Source: an uncultured Collinsella sp. (GTDB lineage Bacteria; Actinomycetota; Coriobacteriia; Coriobacteriales; Coriobacteriaceae). Taken from it: a DNA stretch of 17,027 nucleotides. The position numbers and the translations under genes were made by a program. Location: contig URKU01000039.1 of NCBI GenBank assembly GCA_900548515.1, forward strand, positions 1-17,027, in the 5' to 3' direction. Shown here in pieces: positions 14,446-17,027 of the stretch. The notes beneath the pieces were generated by a model, which was not told the DNA's origin, did not search any database, and saw only the letters and a list, made by a program, of their open reading frames with translations. Each line of letters begins with the position of its first letter. The stretch's first letter is position 1.

Positions 14446-14934
14446 ATGGAGCGCATTGCGAGCTTTTCCGTTGACCATCTGTTGCTTGAGCCCGGCGTGT
14501 ATGTGAGCCGCATCGACCGCGATCCGGCGACCGGGGCCGCCGTCACCACCTTTGACCTGCGCCTGACCACACCCAATAAGGAGCCGGTTATGAACACGGC
14601 CGAATGCCACACCATCGAGCACTTGGGCGCGACGTTCCTTCGCAATCATGCCGAGTGGTCGAGCCGCATTGTCTACTTTGGTCCCATGGGCTGCCGTACG
14701 GGCTTTTACCTCGTCGTGTTTGGCGAGGTGACGAGCGAGGAGATTCTGCCGCTCGTGCGTGAGCTGTTCGAGTTTGTCGCTGGCTTTGAGGGCGATATCC
14801 CCGGTGCCGCTCCCGAGGAGTGCGGTAACTGCCTGGACCAGAACCTTCCCATGGCAAACTGGCTCGCGCGCCGCTATCTCGACCGCGATCTGATCGATAT
14901 CGATGAGGCACACCTGCACTATCAGCAGGCGTAA
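14446..14934 (+). CDS. luxS: S-ribosylhomocysteine lyase LuxS
   Basis: A 162-residue protein of the standard LuxS length. The metal-binding HTIEHL motif supplies His55 and His59 with catalytic Glu58. Cys126 in EECGN is the third metal ligand, and Cys83 in PMGCRTGFY matches the catalytic cysteine. It cleaves S-ribosylhomocysteine to homocysteine and DPD, the autoinducer-2 precursor, in the activated methyl cycle. It acts in the cytoplasm, as a dimer in the family. The ATG at 14446 is supported by GAGAGGA (14433-14439). It appears monocistronic, with terminators on both sides. No methyl-cycle partner gene (for example the SAH nucleosidase) is in the window. Confidence 0.97.
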   Translation: MERIASFSVDHLLLEPGVYVSRIDRDPATGAAVTTFDLRLTTPNKEPVMNTAECHTIEHLGATFLRNHAEWSSRIVYFGPMGCRTGFYLVVFGEVTSEEILPLVRELFEFVAGFEGDIPGAAPEECGNCLDQNLPMANWLARRYLDRDLIDIDEAHLHYQQA

Positions 14935-14963
14935 AGGTTTCGTCGCTCAAAATGAGTTCACTG

Positions 14964-14994
14964 GGCGCCTTCGCTTATGCGGGGGTGCCTTTTT
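14964..14994 (+). terminator. Rho-independent terminator of luxS
   Basis: An 11-bp stem (14964-14974 with 14979-14989, including three G-T pairs) closes a TTAT loop and is followed by five T. It starts about 30 bases after the luxS stop codon. Confidence 0.82.
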
Positions 14995-15015
14995 GTTGAG
15001 CGGACATGGCGGACG

Positions 15016-15080
15016 TTTAAAACCGCGCGTGATTGTTCTAGAATGTTCGTAATATCACACAAACGAACAGGAGCGAACAT
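15016..15080 (+). promoter_or_regulatory. Promoter and GTTCG operator of DUF4867 gene
   Basis: A -35-like TTTAAA (15016-15021) and a -10-like TAGAAT (15039-15044) are 17 bp apart. Just downstream TGTTCGT (15044-15050) and ACGAACA (15063-15069) form a perfect 7-bp inverted repeat, and a third half-site CGAACAT reaches the start codon (15074-15080). The placement over the transcription start suggests repression by a sugar-type regulator, which is not encoded nearby. Confidence 0.5.
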
Positions 15081-15723
15081 GCATATCTACTCTGTTACCG
15101 ACCCCGAATTCAAACCCTATGGCTGCGTGTGGGATGACGTCCCGTCCAGCCTGACCGCCCCGCTCGTCGAGGCGCTCTCCGCAACGCCCATCCCCGAGGG
15201 CAGCAAGTACGTGGCCTCCGCGCCTGAGCTGGAGCAGGTCGAGGGCGCCGATGCGCTCGGCCTGCTCATGTATGGCGGCCGTCCGTTCCAGCTGGGCTGG
15301 TGCAACGGCCACAACACGAAGCTCAACTGCTTGGAGTATCACCGCGCGAGCGAGTTCAACCTGGGTGCTCGCGACTTTATTCTGCTGCTCGCCAAGCGTG
15401 AGCAGATTGTCGACGGCAAGCTCGACACCGCGCAGGTCAAGGTGTTCCGCGCGCCCGCCGGCACGCTCGTCGAGGTCTACGCCACCACGTTGCACTACAC
15501 GCCGTGCATGGTCGACGACGGTGGCTTCCAGGTGATGGTTGCGCTGCCCGCCGGCACCAACGGTCCGCGCCCCGAGGCTGCGGCCGACATGCCCGCGGCC
15601 GGTGATAGCTACTGCTACTGGAAGGCCGACAAGTGGGTTCTCTGCCACGCAGATAGTCCCAAGGCTGCCGAGGGCGGCTACGTAGGTCTCGTCGGCAAGA
15701 ACCTCGACATCACCGTGGACTAG
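15079..15723 (+). CDS. DUF4867-family cupin-like protein
   Basis: A 214-residue cytoplasmic protein that I associate with DUF4867, a cupin-like family of unknown function often near sugar-metabolism genes in gut Gram-positives. The first cupin-like segment is GWCNGHNTKLNCLEYHRASE (73-92), offering His78, Glu86 and His88 as metal ligands. A second is PAGTLVEVYATTLHYTPC, with Glu132 and His139. The ATG at 15079 follows AGGAG (15069-15073). The start codon lies within the GTTCG inverted-repeat array, so expression is probably tightly controlled. Sugar isomerisation or sugar-phosphate binding are possible jobs, but nothing in the sequence proves either. It stands alone, with terminators or repeats on both sides. 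Confidence 0.7.
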   Translation: MHIYSVTDPEFKPYGCVWDDVPSSLTAPLVEALSATPIPEGSKYVASAPELEQVEGADALGLLMYGGRPFQLGWCNGHNTKLNCLEYHRASEFNLGARDFILLLAKREQIVDGKLDTAQVKVFRAPAGTLVEVYATTLHYTPCMVDDGGFQVMVALPAGTNGPRPEAAADMPAAGDSYCYWKADKWVLCHADSPKAAEGGYVGLVGKNLDITVD

Positions 15724-15731
15724 GGTCTTCC

Positions 15732-15788
15732 GTCTCAATCTGTAACAGTTGGCGCGCTAAATCGTCTCTATCTGTTACAGATCAAGAC
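15732..15788. repeat. Palindromic intergenic element, copy 1
   Basis: Arms at 15732-15748 and 15772-15788 are inverted repeats pairing at 15 of 17 positions, built on ATCTGTAACAG/CTGTTACAGAT. The right arm is itself the core of a perfect palindrome, ATCTGTTACAGAT (15770-15782). A further left-arm-like GTCTCTATCTGTTACAG begins at 15764. Copy 2 follows about 25 bases later. Confidence 0.7.
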
Positions 15789-15812
15789 GAACCACGGGGG
15801 CCGCCCGAACAA

Positions 15813-15867
15813 TCTCAATCTGTAACGCCAAGCCCGGTTTTGACGGCCTAACTGTTACAGATCGAGA
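15813..15867. repeat. Palindromic intergenic element, copy 2
   Basis: TCTCAATCTGTAAC (15813-15826) pairs with GTTACAGATCGAGA (15854-15867) at 13 of 14 positions around a 27-nt loop. The arms are nearly the same as those of copy 1, but the interior sequence differs. This is what a REP-like or MITE-like family would show. No coding capacity. Confidence 0.7.
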
Positions 15868-15881
15868 CAAGCGGGCCCAAC

Positions 15882-15914
15882 CCACCACAAAGGTGCCTGT
15901 CCCCTTTGCGGTGG
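15882..15914. repeat. Stem-loop between convergent genes
   Basis: CCACCACAAAGG (15882-15893) and CCTTTGCGGTGG (15903-15914) pair at 11 of 12 positions around TGCCTGTCC. The element ends five bases before the stop of the minus-strand ATPase. Neither strand has a following T-run, so it is not a canonical terminator. The CTGTCCC in and beside its loop recalls the dispersed repeat core. Confidence 0.6.
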
Positions 15915-15918
15915 TTGC

Positions 15919-17025
15919 CTAGAGCTGGCTGCGCAGGTAATCGGCCATATAGGGGACGGCGAAGCGCACGTAGCCGCGGCGCGCCTGCTCGATAACGCCG
16001 GCGTCGATGAGGCGCCGGCGATACTTTTGCGCATAGTCGGGTGTGACTGACATGCGCTTCGCAACATCAGAAATGCGAGACACAGCGTCTTCGTCATCAG
16101 TCATTGCGGAGAGAAACGCGACGTCTTGGTCTGACAGCGCGGCGAGCGTCGTTTCGCACACATCGTTTTCGAAATCGACTTTCGACGCCTCGATGGCTCC
16201 GTCGATTAACCCTTGCGTCGCACGTTCGCCTGTCCTGCAGCGATTGGCGATGTTATAGCCGATGAGTTGCAGCATATAGGGCGAGCCTTGGGTTGCGCGA
16301 GCGGCACGGAGGCGAAGATCGCTTGGAATATCAAGGCCGAGCTCATCGAAAGCCCGCTGGTAATAGGTATCGACATCTCCGACCGAAAGTGGCTCGAGCG
16401 TGACCTTTCGAGCGCGGTTGAGAAATGTCAGCACACGGTCATTGAGTGTTGCGCAGACGGCTCCCGGAAGGCCCGCCATGACGAGCGCGACGTTGAGTCG
16501 TTCGCCGACCAGCTCTTGATAGGCGGTGACGAGTTGTCTGATCTCGGGTGAATTTGCTTGGAGCTCGTCGATGAGGATGAGGATGCCGTGCCCCTGCTCG
16601 GTCAGTTTGCGCGCGAGCTGCGTGAGCTTGAACTGAAAGCTCTTGGTCTCCTGCACGTCTCGTGTGAACTCGAGGCCTGCCGAGAGCCCGAAAACGCTTA
16701 GGCTGCCACTCGCGAGTTTGGGAAGGCGGCGTTTGTTGACGTAAGGCTTGCCTGCTTCTTGGATTTTCTCAACAATGCGCTCGAGCATATCCTCGGAGGC
16801 TACGGTAGGCGTGGCGACAACAAAGCCGAGCTTGCGTGCGCGGTCGGCAAGTTCCCACAGAAGAACCGTCTTGCCGCTGCCTCGCTGTCCAAGCATGAGC
16901 ATAGCTCGGTCGCGATTGCCCGGCTCCTGCTCAAGGCCGGATATGAATGTCGAAATTACAGTTTCGCGCCCGACGAGATAGGATGGGCGATTTCCAAATG
17001 AAGGGGAGAAGATGGTTTCAGTCAT
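15919..17025 (-). CDS. AAA-type ATPase with C-terminal winged-helix-like region
   Basis: A 368-residue protein if translation starts at the ATG at 17023-17025, two bases from the window edge; a longer N terminus is possible. The N-terminal VGRE (18-21) and Walker A GQRGSGKT (46-53) are typical of the MalT/Orc-like STAND-ATPase superfamily. Walker B is ILILIDEL (about 148-155). From about residue 290 to the end the sequence looks like a winged-helix domain, with SRISDVAKRMSVTPDYAQKY and then RRGYVRFAVPYM. Such stand-alone proteins are often annotated simply as 'ATP-binding protein'; their substrate or partner is not known. Its minus orientation separates it from the sugar genes. Roles in plasmid, phage or defence contexts are possible, but nothing adjacent supports one. 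Confidence 0.82.
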   Translation of the reverse strand: MTETIFSPSFGNRPSYLVGRETVISTFISGLEQEPGNRDRAMLMLGQRGSGKTVLLWELADRARKLGFVVATPTVASEDMLERIVEKIQEAGKPYVNKRRLPKLASGSLSVFGLSAGLEFTRDVQETKSFQFKLTQLARKLTEQGHGILILIDELQANSPEIRQLVTAYQELVGERLNVALVMAGLPGAVCATLNDRVLTFLNRARKVTLEPLSVGDVDTYYQRAFDELGLDIPSDLRLRAARATQGSPYMLQLIGYNIANRCRTGERATQGLIDGAIEASKVDFENDVCETTLAALSDQDVAFLSAMTDDEDAVSRISDVAKRMSVTPDYAQKYRRRLIDAGVIEQARRGYVRFAVPYMADYLRSQL

Positions 17026-17027
17026 AA

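Noticed and set aside
15732..15914. CRISPR array
   Set aside because: Only two copies with inverted-repeat arms and irregular spacing; no cas genes nearby.

Overview
The window looks like the chromosome of a gut Coriobacteriia actinobacterium, most probably Collinsella or a close relative. The reasons are high GC, dense same-strand sugar operons fed by a lactose/cellobiose-type PTS, a full-length LuxS, and short intergenic 'GCCCYGTCCCA' hairpin repeats. The genus is inferred from sequence character only; no database was consulted.

Layout, left to right. (1) A LacI-family regulator (290-1300, +) runs convergently into a second LacI-family regulator (1297-2292, -); their stop codons share the bases CTAG. 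(2) Divergent from the second regulator is a plus-strand operon, 2445-7648. It encodes a cytoplasmic alpha/beta-hydrolase (esterase-like), a cytoplasmic DUF5060 + apiosidase-like (DUF4038) glycoside hydrolase, and PTS components EIIC, EIIB and EIIA. It ends at a strong terminator (7737-7763). (3) A second plus-strand operon, 7930-12759, encodes a fucose/arabinose-isomerase-like enzyme, a two-subunit transketolase (N and C halves as separate genes) and a glycerol-kinase-like FGGY kinase. The kinase is set off from the transketolase by a 101-bp near-palindromic stem-loop. (4) Next come a decayed YczE-like membrane gene, a ROK sugar kinase, luxS with its own terminators, a DUF4867 cupin-like gene with an inverted-repeat operator, two tandem palindromic elements, and a minus-strand AAA ATPase that reaches the right edge.

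Working model. The first operon would import and phosphorylate a (possibly acylated) glycoside, then de-esterify and hydrolyse it inside the cell. The second would convert a released aldose to a ketose (isomerase), phosphorylate it (FGGY kinase) and split it with the transketolase, giving pentose-phosphate and triose-phosphate intermediates without an aldolase or epimerase. Isomerase + ketose kinase + split transketolase beside an apiosidase-like hydrolase resembles the known D-apiose/apulose-4-phosphate transketolase route. Here the isomerase is of the fucose-isomerase type and uptake is by PTS, so a new variant, or a different sugar, is possible. The first LacI promoter and the isomerase-operon promoter, 7.6 kb apart, share an 11-bp motif. 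This suggests that LacI protein controls the catabolic operon, while the second LacI protein controls the PTS operon.
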